In this document: positions 1-11,430 of the stretch, in pieces | Numbering within the stretch: the stretch's first letter is position 1 | How the letters are laid out: every line of letters starts with the position of its first letter | Source of the DNA: Dioscorea cayenensis subsp. rotundata | Lineage: Eukaryota > Streptophyta > Magnoliopsida > Dioscoreales > Dioscoreaceae | Reading direction: 5' to 3' | DNA length: 64,000 nucleotides | Assembly: GCF_009730915.1 (NCBI RefSeq) | Contig: NC_052475.1 | Coordinates: forward strand, 2,728,001 to 2,792,000 | Notes under the pieces: model-generated | Seen by the model: the letters and a program-made list of their open reading frames with translations, nothing else | Databases searched by the model: none | What the model was told of the DNA's origin: nothing | Made by a program: the position numbers and the translations under genes

Positions 1-4
1 CTTT

Positions 5-429
5 GTGGCGGAGCAAAACAATGAATTGTTGATGCAGGATCATCAATCTCGACCATCTGGATCAGCACCACTGCCAGAAATTAATTTTGGGCAAAGAAGA
101 TGGCGTGGTCGCGGTGCTAGTTTTAAAAACCGCGCGATAACAGAATTGATGTACATCAACAAAAACAACAAAGCCACAAGATGGGATCAGAGACAAAGAA
201 GGATACATGCTATCGTTGTGGCCTGGAAGGTCATTGGTCCAGAATTTGTAGGACCCCTAAACATTTTGTCCATCTTTACCAAGAATCACTTAAAAATAAG
301 AAAGGTAAAGATATTGAGACAAATTTTGCTGACAACCCCATAGTTGATCCAATAGAGAATAATTCTATAAATAATTCAAATGTAACTGAAAATACATATT
401 TAGATATGTTAGATTTCATTATAAACTAG
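5..429 (+). pseudogene. copia gag C-terminal part with CCHC zinc knuckle (fragment)
   Basis: Gag coats the element RNA in the virus-like particle; the zinc knuckle binds nucleic acid. The reading continues across two frames. The first (from 5) carries an Arg/Gly-rich stretch after a short motif typical of plant copia gag. The second (181-429) carries the knuckle CYRCGLEGHWSRIC at about 208-249 with the C-x2-C-x4-H-x4-C spacing. A frameshift lies near 180-200. A TAG stop ends it at 427-429, so gag and protease are no longer joined as expected for copia. Confidence 0.85.
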
Positions 430-486
430 TTTGTAATATGTCTTTATGTTTTATTAAATTATGTTTTTCTTTTGTTTTGTTAGAAT

Positions 487-1826
487 ATGGCTGATGATGA
501 ATGCATTATTGATTGCGGGACAACGCATACTATTTTGACAAGAAAAATATATTTTATATCCTTATTAATGAGAAAGGCATGTATAGCCACAATAGCAGGG
601 TCATCAGACCTGGTTGAAGGTTCTGGAGAAGCAGCATTGATGTTGCCAAATGGAACATCCTTGCAGATGAAAAATGCTCTCTATTCCCCTAAGTCTAGGA
701 GGAACCTTTTAAGTTTTAAAGATATACGTCTCAATGGATATCATTTAGAGACGGTTGATAAGGAAGGAAAAGAATATCTTTATATTACACAAGTTATTTC
801 ATGCCAAAAACGTGTACTTGAAATCTTTCCCTGTATATCTTCAGGATTATATTTTACACGTATTAAAGTGATGGAATCACATACAGTATTAACCCGGAAG
901 GTTAATGACCCAGAGATATTTAAAATATGACATGAAAGACTTGGACATCCGGGTGCTATTATGTTGCGCCGGATTATTACTAGTTCTCATGGACACCCAC
1001 TGAAGGATTATAAAATCCTAACACATAATGAATATGCATGTTCAGCATGCTCAATGGGAAAGCTAATAACCAAACCTTATATAACTAAGGTGACTGGTGA
1101 ATCTCCTAAATTTTTAGAAAGAATACAAGGAGACATATATGGACCAATACATCCATCATGTGGACCATTTAGGTATTTTATAGTTGTAATCGATGCATCG
1201 ACTAGATGGTCCCATGTTTCACTTCTGTCTACAAGGAATGTAGCATTTGCAAGGTTATTGGCACAAATTATCAGGCTTAAAGCACAATTTCCAGATTATC
1301 CAATAAAGACAATTCGCCTTCATAATACTGGTGAATTTTCATCAAAATCAATTTATGATTATTGTATGGCAGTTGGAATACATGTTGAGCATCAATAGCT
1401 CATGTACATACCCAAAATGGATTGGTGGAGTCATTAATTAAAAGACTCCAGATTATTGCCCGTCCAATGTTATTAAGGGACTGAAACCGCCTACAAGTGC
1501 GTGAGGGTCATGCTATTTTTGCATCTGCGAGCTTTTAATACTGGATCCGACCCACTACATGTAATTCATATTCACCACACCAACTTGTTATGGGTAAAGA
1601 GCCTGATATTTCATATATAAGAATATTTGGTTGTGCAGTATATGTGTCAATACCACCACCAAATCTTACAAAAATGGGTCCACAACGAAGACTTGGTATA
1701 TATGTTTGTTTTGATTTTCCTTCAATTATACGATATTTAGAACCATTAACAGGGGATGTATTTACTGCAAGATTTGCAGATTGTCATTTTGATGAATATG
1801 TCTTCCCCGCATTAGGGGAGAAATGA
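487..1826 (+). pseudogene. copia protease, GAG-pre-integrase and integrase region (broken)
   Basis: The open piece at 487-930 begins with an aspartic protease motif (DCGTTHTIL, about 511-537). After an in-frame TGA at 928-930 comes the integrase zinc region (HERLGHPG, then a CSAC motif near 1045-1056). The catalytic core follows with a GDIYGPI motif, an IDASTRW stretch holding an acidic residue, and RLHNTGEF holding a second. The frame breaks again at 1396-1398. A later piece, 1590-1826, matches the downstream part of copia pol just before RT. Each active-site region is recognisable, but no full protein can be made. Confidence 0.85.
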
Positions 1827-2719
1827 TTACTCAAAATGAGCCAAAAAGAAATTGATTGGAATGCATCACGATTACATACATATGATCCTCGTACTCAATG
1901 AATGTGAACTTGAAGTTCAAAGGATCATTAAATTGCAAAATATTGCAAATGAAATACCGATGCATTCATCGATACTAAAATGATAACCAAATCATATATA
2001 CCGACTGCCAATGCTCCCGCAAGAATTGAGATTCCTAAGAATCCATTGAAAGAAAATCAAGTAGAAAAATAAACCACGACAAAAAGCGTGGAAGACCAAT
2101 TGGTGCCAAAGATTCGAGCTCCTAGAAAAAGGAAGCGGAAAAAAATAAAGATAAGGATCTCCCATATGAAAAGGGAGAGGAAATTATAAAACCCTCGTAA
2201 CAAGTTAATGAAGAATCGATGGGGGATGATATTTACGAAAAATGTTGAAAATTCAATTTGCTATGTAGATGATGGTCGAAAGATTGAATCGGCATGAGAC
2301 CGAAAATAAATGATATATTCATCTACAATGTGGCTATAGATATAGAAATAAATCATCGATAATGATCCGAGCCACGATCCATCGAAGAATGTCGACAAAA
2401 GAAATGATTGGCCAAAATGGAAAAAAAGCTATCCATGCTCGAGCTAAATTCCCTATCAAAAGCGTGAGGTGTTTGGGGTGATAGTGCCAACACGGAAGGG
2501 ATAAAACCGATCGGTTATAAATGGGTGTTTGTGAGAAAAAGAAATGAAAAATAATTAAATTATGAGATACAAAGCAAGACCTGGTTGCTCAAGGTTTTTT
2601 CTCAAATGCCCGGTATTGATTATGAAGAGACATATTCTCCTAGTAATGGATGGAATTACTTTTTTTGATTTTTTTAATTGCCATGGCAAAGAATAATAAA
2701 TTAGATATGCGATTGATGG

Positions 2720-3416
2720 ATGTTGTCACAAAGATATCCGTATGGATTACTTGAAAATGACATATATATGAAAATCCCTGAAGAATATAGAAAAATAAAC
2801 ATTACAAATAATCATCATTTATACTCTATTAAATTACAGAGATCTCTTTATGGGTTAAAACAATCTGGGTTTATTTTATCGACAAGAATCTTCATCCAAC
2901 CTCACAGGTTTTGCTGGTGCTGGGTATCTGTCTGATCCTCACAAATGGCGATCTCAAACTGGATACATGTTTTCTTACAATGGTACAGCTATCTCATGGC
3001 GTTCCACAAAACAAACTCTTACAGCTACTTCATCAAATCATGCTGAAATTCTAGCTCTCCATGAAGCAAGTCGTGAATGCCAATGGTTACGATCTATGAT
3101 TGGGCATATACAGTCATCCTGCAAATTACCATCAGTAACAACAAATGCTACAGTAATTTATGAAGACAACAGTGCTTGTATTTCTCAAATACAAGGAGGT
3201 TATATTAAAGGTGATAGAATGAAGCATATATCACCAAAATTCTTCTACACTCATGATCTCCAGAAAGAAGGTGTTATAGAAGTTCAAAAGATTCAATCCA
3301 GTGAGAATCAAGCTGATCTATTCACAAAATCACTTCCTAAGTGCATTCACCAAAGACTTATACACAAAATCGGGATAAGAAGACTTAAGGATGTAAGTAC
3401 TTCTGATATAAGTTAA
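2720..3416 (+). pseudogene. copia reverse transcriptase remnant and RNase H (core deleted)
   Basis: The 2720-2880 piece has the RT entry motifs (YGLLENDIYMKIPEEY and LYGLKQSG). Around 2880-2900 the sequence jumps straight to the LTGFAGAGYLSDPHKWRSQT-type region that normally follows RT. The YVDD catalytic box and most of the palm are therefore missing. The RNase H domain at 2967-3416 is intact as an open frame, with YEDNSACI and the C-terminal H-rich and QADLFTKSLP motifs. The abrupt jump suggests one internal deletion rather than gradual decay. Confidence 0.85.
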
Positions 3417-3423
3417 AAGTTAT

Positions 3424-3440
3424 TTATTTGAGGGGGAGAC
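3424..3440 (+). other. polypurine tract of the copia element
   Basis: A purine run (GAGGGGGAGA) sits directly before the LTR start TGTACTC. This is where plus-strand DNA synthesis is primed in LTR retrotransposons, and its position fixes the left edge of the 3' LTR at 3441. Confidence 0.75.
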
Positions 3441-3867
3441 TGTACTCTTTTTCCCTTCGCCAAGGTTTTTGTCCCAATGGGTTTTTCCGAGGCAAGGTTT
3501 TTAATGAGACAGTAACTCTCAAATGTACCAAGGATAGTGTACTCTTTTCCTTAGCTAGGTTTTTATCCCACTGGGTTTTTTCTAGCAAGGTTTTAACGAG
3601 GCATATCATCTAGAGAACACTGCAGCAGCCGCCAGTACTGTTACTATTCCACCAACCAGGGTATTTTGGACCGTCGGATCAAATCAATCCTAACCGTTCA
3701 TTCAACTCTTGTAACCCTATAAATACCCCCTCATTTGTATAATTTGAGATATAGAGAAGAGAAGGAAAAGAGAGAAATAAAAGAAGAAGAAGAAGAAGTT
3801 AATTCTTCAGGGGTTTTTGGGTTTTTGGTAAATACTCTGGTTCTCTATTCTTATTACTATCTTTACA
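3441..3867 (+). repeat. 3' LTR of the copia element (right edge approximate)
   Basis: The LTR starts with TG directly after the polypurine tract; CA at 3866-3867 is my best end point. It contains a TATA box (CTATAAATA, about 3718-3725). Two tandem, diverged copies of a roughly 97-bp block begin with TGTACTCTTTT at 3441 and 3538. The repeated GGTTTTT-(G/A)TCCCA-(A/C)TGGG core is typical of plant copia LTRs. No second LTR is in the window for comparison, so the right edge is uncertain by tens of bases. Confidence 0.65.
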
Positions 3868-4945
3868 TTTATAATATATATTTTTAACAAATATAAAATT
3901 TTAAAATAAGGATATCTTTGAATTGTTCTTAAATTATGTTTCATTTCCATATAATTTTTTTTTCTTGATGAAATCAATGTGTTTTGGTATCGGTTTCCTT
4001 CAAAGCATTATTTATTACTTCAAATAAGTCATATATTGTTCAAGCACCCAATCACTTGGTTTCACTTAACTAATGGGTTCCTTTGTTTAATTTTATAAAA
4101 ACCCTTGACAATATTACGTTCTTTATTTTTTTTTTAATTAATTTTAAATAATTCCCATAAATGAGCAAACAACCCAACTCTGATAAGAAAGGTCATGCTC
4201 TTATGCCAATTCTAAATAATAAATATATTAATACTCAAACATATTTCTTTTTTTTTCTCAAATTTAATTTAAATCTCAATTTGTTCTAAAAAAAAAAAAA
4301 TGGACATAGCTTTAAAAAAAAAAGGAATTATGAGAATGAAAATGAAGAGAATAAAATAGTAAAAACCCGTGTTTGGTCGGAAAAAAAAAAAGAGTGAAAT
4401 GAAAAAAATATAAGAAAGAAATGCAGTGAGGTCATTATTATGTCCCTTAATATAAACAAATGATATTGTATATAATAATAGATGATGTTTACTAATAACT
4501 AAATGTGCTAGATTATAAAATAATTTAAATAATGATTATAATTAAATAATTTATTTTAATTATCTTTTTTAATTTATTTCAAAGATAATATATTTGCCAT
4601 AAATATTTTAGTTAGCTATTTTAATTAATAATTTTTATTTAATTACATATCAACCAAAGTAAAAATATCATTTTCACTTTAATTATTATAATGAATTGTA
4701 TATATTAAATAGTTCTTATTAATTATTATAATTAATTATTTAAATTAATGATTATTATTTAATTAAATCTTAATTATGGGGAAAATTATCATTTCATTAT
4801 TAATAGTATTTATTCCTCCCTATTCTCCCAATTTTGGGGTAATAAACTTTTTTTTCCCATTGACAATACTACCTTTTTCCAATCAATAGCTAATATCCAA
4901 ACATGGGTATTGATTACTATTAATAATCAATCCCATTCTAATAGT
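3868..4945. other. AT-rich intergenic DNA, no gene seen
   Basis: Very AT-rich sequence with A/T homopolymers and many short TTAATTA-type repeats. No supported reading frame, RNA gene or complete element was seen. A GTGTTTGGTCGG motif at about 4371 resembles the end of a small transposon, but I found no convincing partner. Confidence 0.6.
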
Positions 4946-5596
4946 CACAGGTGAGCAAAACCGGGTGATTTTGAAAACATATTGTTTACCTGATTTTTCA
5001 GATTGACAAAAATTTGGCCTATATCCAACCTGGTTTAAACCGAATCCCAAAAATTGGGTACCAGGTGGATCCAAATTTAAGTTTTATCAGTCTTATGAAA
5101 TTTTTTTATAACATTATATAAACAATAAATATATCAAACTTATAATTTAAAAAAAAAATTAAAATCTTATATTATTTTCAACACAATAAAAATAATAAAA
5201 ACTTTTATCGATCTTAAACAATAATAAAAGAAAACAAATATTTGCATAAATGTGTTATCAATAATGAAGCTAGGGAAAATGAGAGAGCAATGAAGCTTAG
5301 AAGAGAGGAATTAGAAAAAAAAAATATATATATTAAAGGGGTCCGATTAGAAAATTGGATTTTGTTTTTCACCTTTTGCCCTGAAAAATTTAAAAATATA
5401 TATATACTAAAACCTTATCAGAAGATTCAGATTCGGGAACTTAGTTTTTATTTTCTCTTTGACTTGAATCCGATCCGATTTTCATGTGAAAAGTACAAAT
5501 TAGATACCCAATTTTTTTTTTGAATCCAATATTCCCAAAATTCGGGTTCAAAATTGAATACCGATCATCTAATCAGGTTTTTTTTACTCACCCCTA
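4946..5596. mobile_element. non-autonomous hAT-type inverted-repeat element (MITE), probable
   Basis: The left end reads CACAGGTGAGCAAAACC. The right end, reverse-complemented, reads TAGGGGTGAGTAAAA, giving imperfect terminal inverted repeats. The flanks carry near-identical 8-bp words: CTAATAGT at 4938-4945 and TTAATAGT at 5597-5604. An 8-bp target duplication and (T/C)AGGG-type ends fit the hAT superfamily. The 651-bp body has no transposase; short frames inside are not coding. The termini differ at several positions, so this is an old copy. Confidence 0.55.
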
Positions 5597-6027
5597 TTAA
5601 TAGTGCCTAATCCTTTAAATCAAACACCCTCTAAAGAAAGTGAACCATTAACCTATTGCATCGGAGTTAAATGTTTTAATCGCTTAGCTATTGCAACGAT
5701 CACCCACTCTAGTCACACATTTGAAATACTCAACACATTTACTCACTTTCTGGTAAAAAAAAAAAACATTAAAACAACAAAATATTATATTGAACAAGTA
5801 CCAAATTAAAACCAAGCTTAATTCAAATCAAACAAGTTATAAGACTAGAATCATTTGGCAAGAACACCAACATAAATGAAACAAAAAGTTTCGATAAATC
5901 GAAACCATTAAATCCCCTACAAGAAATCACAACAAGACTTGAAATCTGCATTTTATTCTTCTCACATTTAGTTCTAGAATTGAAACCAAAAGGCATACAG
6001 TAACAGTAATGCAGACACTTAAATCAT
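5597..6027. other. 3' flank of the cytochrome b5 gene
   Basis: AT-rich DNA that probably includes the 3' UTR of the minus-strand cytochrome b5 gene at its right side. No other gene was seen. Confidence 0.5.
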
Positions 6028-7104
6028 CTAATAAGTAGCCTTATCATGAGCATAATGAGTGAGGTAGTACCAAGCTCCAAATGCAACTGCAAGAATGAAC
6101 AGAGGCAAAATGTAGTCCAGGAAGTTGGATGATGGTGGCCCTCTTTCCTGCATTGCCCTCGCTCTCATTGCCCCGCCTTCTCTGGCCTTCGGCGCGCCAC
6201 CGCTGCCGCCGTTGTAGCCTTCCACCACCCCAATCAAGTAGCCTTCCATCAGACTGGTTGCGGCCGAGCTGTGACCGACATCCTCGAATGATTGTGTTGC
6301 ATCTCCAGAGGCTTCACATTCCAAAGCAACATCGAAAAATCACAGATCATTTGAGAACATACTATTTATTTTCTTATCACTTTTAATCAAGTATAGGCTT
6401 GAAGATGAATTTAAATCAACAAGTAACATCCCAAACCAAACACTGAATAGCAGGAATTCTAAGAAATAAATTGTTTACAGAATCACTCAATTATTTCCAT
6501 TAGAAAAGATACATTCTCTCCATGTTTTCTCTCATATATGTGTATATTATATATCTTGAGAACATGTTATTTGGTTTACCCTTTCTACAGTACACTGTTA
6601 TTGAAGTCTTTGCATCCAATCTAAATCAATTATGAACTAATTAATTCATCACATTGTCTCATTTATCATTGTTCTGAATCATCTAGCACTGAAATTTATA
6701 GTGTAACTGATGTGAATCATTTGGGAGCAACAAGCAAGCATATATTATATATACACAAACACAATCTTCATCAGGATTACTGAAACTTAAGAACATGAAT
6801 TAGATCAGTTGTGAACTAAGTTGAGAAGTGAAAATGGAGATGAACCTGAAGCATGGAGGAGCACATCTTCCCCTCCAGGATGATCTTCCAAGAAAGTGGT
6901 CACATCATAAACCTGCAAAAAGATTGAGTTGAGATATACAAAGATGAACTAAAGAAACACTGAACAAGATACAAAAAGAAAACAAGAAAAAAAGAGGAGG
7001 AAAAGAGAGAAAAACTGAACCTTGCCATGAATGACCAGCCAGCAATCTTTCTTGGAGGTGTGCAGGGTGATCTCAGAGTGTGAATACTTGTTAGAGATCT
7101 GCAT
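6028..7104 (-). CDS. cytochrome b5, tail-anchored
   Basis: Cytochrome b5 is a small haem protein that passes electrons to desaturases, hydroxylases and P450s, usually on the ER face. Coding exons are 7021-7104, 6846-6912 and 6028-6311, giving 144 residues. The haem-binding core includes KDCWLVIHGKVYDVT and HPGG (axial His39), with a second axial His in FEDVGHS (His64). A Gly/Ala-rich linker leads to a C-terminal membrane segment (about 117-136) and a short polar tail, as in tail-anchored plant b5. The start is Met at 7104, matching family length. An in-frame upstream Met at 7173 would add a hydrophobic leader and is less likely. The exon 3 acceptor is uncertain: one AG gives His-His spacing 25, the other 22, against the usual 24. 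The order of motifs makes the family assignment firm. Confidence 0.9.
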
Positions 7105-7683
7105 GTTTGGTTGAGATTCAACAAGTAGAAGAAGAAGAAGATGTAGAAGAAGAATGGGGAGGAAGTGGGACAAGGTGAGAGGAATAGTTTAGTGGTGGTT
7201 GGGAAATGGAGCAACAGCAGAAGTAAATACTCATGTGGTCAGCTCAGAACTTTAGAAAAATACACAAAACTTGAATTCAAAGATATTTTAAAAGATTTTT
7301 TTTTATTTTTTTATTTTTTAATTACCGTACATGTCTTTATGATGATGTAGTTTCTATTTTTTAGTCTTTTTAATACTTTTAAATATAATTAAGTACTCAT
7401 ATTTGGTTGAGTTGGATCGTTCTGCTCCACAGTAATATTTTTAGGTACAATTAAGTCCTTATAATTTACACTTGCCAATCTACACCACGGACTAAAATGA
7501 CCCAATTCGACTAAATATGAGTACTTAATTATACCTAAAAATATTATAATGACTAAAAAGGCAAAAAATATATAATTACAGGGACTTGTATAGCAATTAA
7601 ACCTTTTTTTTTCAATAATGAAGACATGCCACACCTGTTCTATTATGTCTTAATCATATCAAGGAAGTTAAAATTTCAATCTT
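7105..7683. other. cytochrome b5 upstream region with inverted repeats
   Basis: This is the 5' side of the minus-strand cytochrome b5 gene. At 7387-7416 a TTAAGTACTCATATTTGGTT-type arm pairs with 7501-7530. A second pair (about 7431-7453 with 7523-7546) carries a TACCTAAAAATATTA-type motif. The arms overlap, so this is probably a rearranged small repeat. No gene was seen. Confidence 0.5.
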
Positions 7684-8396
7684 CTAATCAAATAGTCACC
7701 GCCGCTGTAATAGATGAGCGGTGAGACATTCGATTTATGGGGTGTTTGTTTGGTAGTAATTAAAAATGCAGTGGATTTGTATTTATAAATCCTTGTATTT
7801 GAAAAACCAGGAGAGTCAAATCCAGTGTTTGGTTGGATGTATTTGTAATGCTGGATCATAGAATTTTGTGTTTGGTTGGAGGTATTTGTAAATTTGGATT
7901 TAGAAAACTGGTTTGATGTAATAATTAATATAAATTATTTTTATTTTATGTAAATATGAATTTAAATATTAAATATTAAATATTAAATATTATGAGTAAT
8001 TAATATAATTAATATATACTTAATTTATTATAATAAAATATAATATATTAATTATTTTATAATTAATATAATATAATATATCAATTATATACCACAAAAA
8101 TATCATTTATCAAATTAATTAATTAATTAATTAATTATATAATTTTATTTGTTTGTATTCTAACTATATTTTAGTTTTTTAAAAAATAATTTTAATTGGA
8201 ATTCCAAATCCACCAAAATCCAATCAAAGAGGATTTGCAACTCCAGTTGATTTTTTAAATCCACCAAACCAAACAACTTACTCCAAAAAATTTTGTAATT
8301 TCAACTACAAAGAGTTTTAAATACTACCAAACAAACACCCCATAAATCAAATGTCTCACCGCTCATCTATTACAACGGCAGTGACTATTTGATTAG
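7684..8396. mobile_element. foldback/MITE element with about 80-bp inverted arms
   Basis: The left arm (about 7684-7764) and right arm (about 8318-8396) are inverted copies with only a few mismatches. Both contain ATAGATGAGCGGTGAGACAT and GGGGTGTTTGTTTGGTAGTA. The inner part, 7739-8341, starts GGGGTGTTTG and ends CAAACACCCC, which resembles PIF/Harbinger-like MITE ends. That part lies inside an extra inverted flank of about 55 bp. The interior is AT-rich and non-coding. The arms are far better conserved than the middle. No clear target duplication was identified outside the arms. Confidence 0.75.
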
Positions 8397-9854
8397 TGAT
8401 TATCATCAATACTATTGGGAATCATTGAACAATACTTGAGATATTCAAGAAAGTTACAGTTCATAATATTGTAATAATTACTATTCACAACATTATTTAC
8501 GGGAGTAGCATGTATATGACTATTATTACAAGAGTAAACTTGTTCATAAGTCTCTCATGTTGTGGTATACGACCACTTATACATGCGTAATTGTTCATAC
8601 AGCTAAGTTTATGGGTGTAATTTTACAGGTGATCACCTATACTTTTAAACATTACTCCAAACAATTTCAATCCCCTTTTATTTTATTAAATGAGATGAAA
8701 ATAAGAAACTAAACCAACGAAGAGTTTTTTTTTTATGAAAAATCTCTTCAAATAGAGGGCAGGAGAACCACTAAACACAGTAGAGCTCACTAAATTGGGG
8801 AACCCAACAAATAGTTATAATCAATTTAAAACCTATTTAAATATATTTTAAAATTTTATCATCATAAAATAATTTTTACATAATGAGTCACCATTATACT
8901 CAATTTTTAACATAATACATCATCTTTTTTTCATAGTTTTTTTTTTAATTTTCAAGTTTTTTTATGTAAATATTTAATCATCTTTTTGCTTACTATTCAT
9001 CAGTTTAACAAAAAATGTTTCATAAAAATATAAATTGAAAATTTTTATTAAATTGGAGAATTTTTTTATTAGATTAAAATTTGCTAAAATTGGTGAAATC
9101 ATTTTGAAGTGTTTGATTCAACAGCTAAAAATGTAAAATAAATATAAAAAGTTTATAAAAGCATGTCATTTTTTACTCTGAATGATTTAATTATTTAAAA
9201 AAACTTATTTACTTTTTTTTTTAATATTTAATCTTGAGATCTACATCATAGGTCTAAATAAAACAAGGTTGATGTTGAATTTAAATTTTTAACATTTAAA
9301 TTTCTGTTTATCTTAAAATGTTTTAATTTTAATTTTTATGTAAGATGGAGAAAGTTTTCCTCAACAATCAATGGAAGGTGGGGCTAATGATCATTGAATT
9401 GTCTATTGAAATTTGAAATAAATGGTTTTTAAAAAATGACATATTAAAGTTAAAGTAAATTTTTGAGTTATAATTGGCGCATTGTGAATAGTTCAGATTT
9501 TTATTTGATAAATATAAATAAATTATGATTTATTGAAAAAAAAAAAAGCACAGAACAAGAAGAGACCGATGAACGGTCGAGTTTCAATTATTTGTTGACA
9601 GATTCACCCACACAAATTACCCAACCTTTGATCTATTCCAAGCCCTTATTTTAACACATTACAAAATTTTTATTTTCAAAATTATTAATCTTTAATTTAA
9701 TTAATAATTTTTAGAGTTGTCATTATATTTTTTTATCTTCACCATCTCCATCCTACGTGAATGTATTATAAAATAGCCACTTTTTTCTTCATCGGAAAAG
9801 ATATTTTGTTTCTTCTTATATTTTCTTTAGATATATATAAGTGTGTAACTCCTA
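8397..9854. other. AT-rich intergenic DNA, no gene seen
   Basis: Long AT-rich stretch with homopolymers and no supported coding frame. A short imperfect palindrome, GGTGATCACC, lies near 8630. An AGATATATATAAG stretch before 9855 could act as a TATA box for the degenerate segment that follows, but this is weak. Confidence 0.5.
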
Positions 9855-11430
9855 ATGGAGGAGGAGGAGGAAGGCTGGGACCCTCCTAGTTTCATCGAGG
9901 AATGCGACATCATTGATACCAACGTGCTCAATTTTGATGTCGATTATAACCTGCCTCCCTCGCAAACACTCTTGAACACTAGATTAGTGTTCACAGAAGA
10001 CGAAAAAATTGTCTACAAACCTTTGTCCTACCTTGGTAGTGGTGAAGAGTGGTTGAGCCATACAAGCTGCGCTTAGGGGCACTCGCAATCTTTAAGTCTT
10101 GTAACAAAGGACACTCGGTCCTTAGCGTCGGGGAACAGCTAACAACACACCAACGAGATTCCTTGGGAGCTAAAGGAAAAGCATGTGGTTAAAGATGTTG
10201 CGTGTGTGGCCGGCTTGTCAAAAAATGACCGCCTTAAGCGTCGCTCGGTGGAGATGTCGAACTCCCGAGTTGATCAACCCCAACAAGGTTTCTACAACTC
10301 TTGGGCTTAGAAAGATCCTCTGGCAACAAGCTCAAATATAGTTAAGTTTCATACGATTATTGGTAACGAGGTTCCGATAGCTCCTCGCTACACTCACAAC
10401 ATTTTGAAGACAAGGAAGCATCCAATGCTCGACTAGTCTGCCATCAATTAGATCGGGTTCTGATTTGGGGGTGGTGGAGCGAAGCTCCCGACCCAACGGC
10501 AAAGATCCGAATGATGCATAGTAGGGGCGATGAGCTAGAGTGCAAGCCGCGACGGTGGATTCCGACTCTAGGTTTGGAGACAGGCAAAGATAGTGACGTT
10601 AATTTGTTGAGGAGGAAGGGAAGGCTTTATGTTGAAACTCCAACTGTGATCGTGGAGTTTTCTCTTGTAATAGTGGTAATAATGGGGTTCCAGCGTGGCG
10701 GTTTACTCTTGCCAAGCTGGTCGATCGGCGGTGGAGACTGTCTCCCGCCATGACGAAGGAGCTTGACATTTAAGACCAGTGAGCCAAAGAATTGTTGGAC
10801 ACTCAGAGAAAGATGCTGGGGACCGTTGGATGAGCGTCTCCCTATTTTGAGGCTACTCAGATGGACATAGGAGGGTTCACTTCTGGAAAGCATGGTTAGG
10901 CTTACTGACTTGACCAATGTGTCGAACGACCCCTAGTATAGCGTGATGAGAATTCTTATAATTTGCATGGGGATCTAGGCATGCACCCATGTAGTGGAGG
11001 GACATGTGCCGCTGCTAGAGCGGTTGTAGTTTCACAACATGTGGCTAAGTCCTCACAGCATGCGTTGTGGGATATGGGCTCCACCCAGTTTGACCGAGGG
11101 GGTGGACTCAACTCATAAGCTTTTTAAGAATGAGGTGAGACCTTTAGTGAAGGGGAATATGAAGGATTGTGGGTCAGGCCAAGCAATCTGCATGTTTTTA
11201 CATCAGGACGTGATAGGCTATCTAGGTTTGGTGGTGGGTCAACTGTCAGAAGCTGAGTCCATGAATATTCTATAGCAATTAGAGGAATCCCAGTTGAGGA
11301 TTGGGCAAGACTTGACGATTTCATCTCCATTATATGATGCAACTAGTTGTTGGGACATCATGTAGGGACTGGGATCGCAGAGTTGTGAACATAGGTAAGG
11401 AGCCCACTCAGACCATGGGATAGCTCCAAG
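9855..11430 (+). pseudogene. GC-richer degenerate coding-like segment, unidentified
   Basis: Base composition changes sharply here: about 1.6 kb is much richer in G and C than either flank. The longest readings are 73 residues from 9855 (acidic start, then a serine/proline-containing stretch), 80 residues at 10511-10753 and 78 residues at 11039-11275, in different frames separated by stops. I recognise no domain in any of them. No splice pattern joins them convincingly. An old transposon coding region or a decayed gene copy are both possible; the plus strand is only a guess. Confidence 0.3.

Larger units (their letters stand above)
1..3867 (+). mobile_element. Ty1/copia LTR retrotransposon, decayed, 5' part outside the window
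   Basis: Pieces of gag and pol follow in copia order: gag zinc knuckle, protease, integrase, reverse transcriptase (RT), RNase H, polypurine tract, 3' LTR. This order (integrase before RT) defines Ty1/copia. The reading frame is broken by stops and frameshifts, and 1830-2720 is nearly unreadable. The RT core is missing, so the copy cannot be autonomous. Its 5' LTR and primer-binding site lie left of the window, so LTR identity and target-site duplication cannot be assessed. The family resembles the Tnt1-type elements common in angiosperms. Confidence 0.9.

Noticed and set aside
3424-3613. Equal-length frames on both strands in the LTR
   Set aside because: Caused by the tandem repeats in the LTR, not coding.
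5242-5523. 93-residue frame as a gene
   Set aside because: It lies inside the MITE, is Lys/Ile/Phe-rich as expected from AT-rich DNA, and has no promoter or family signal.
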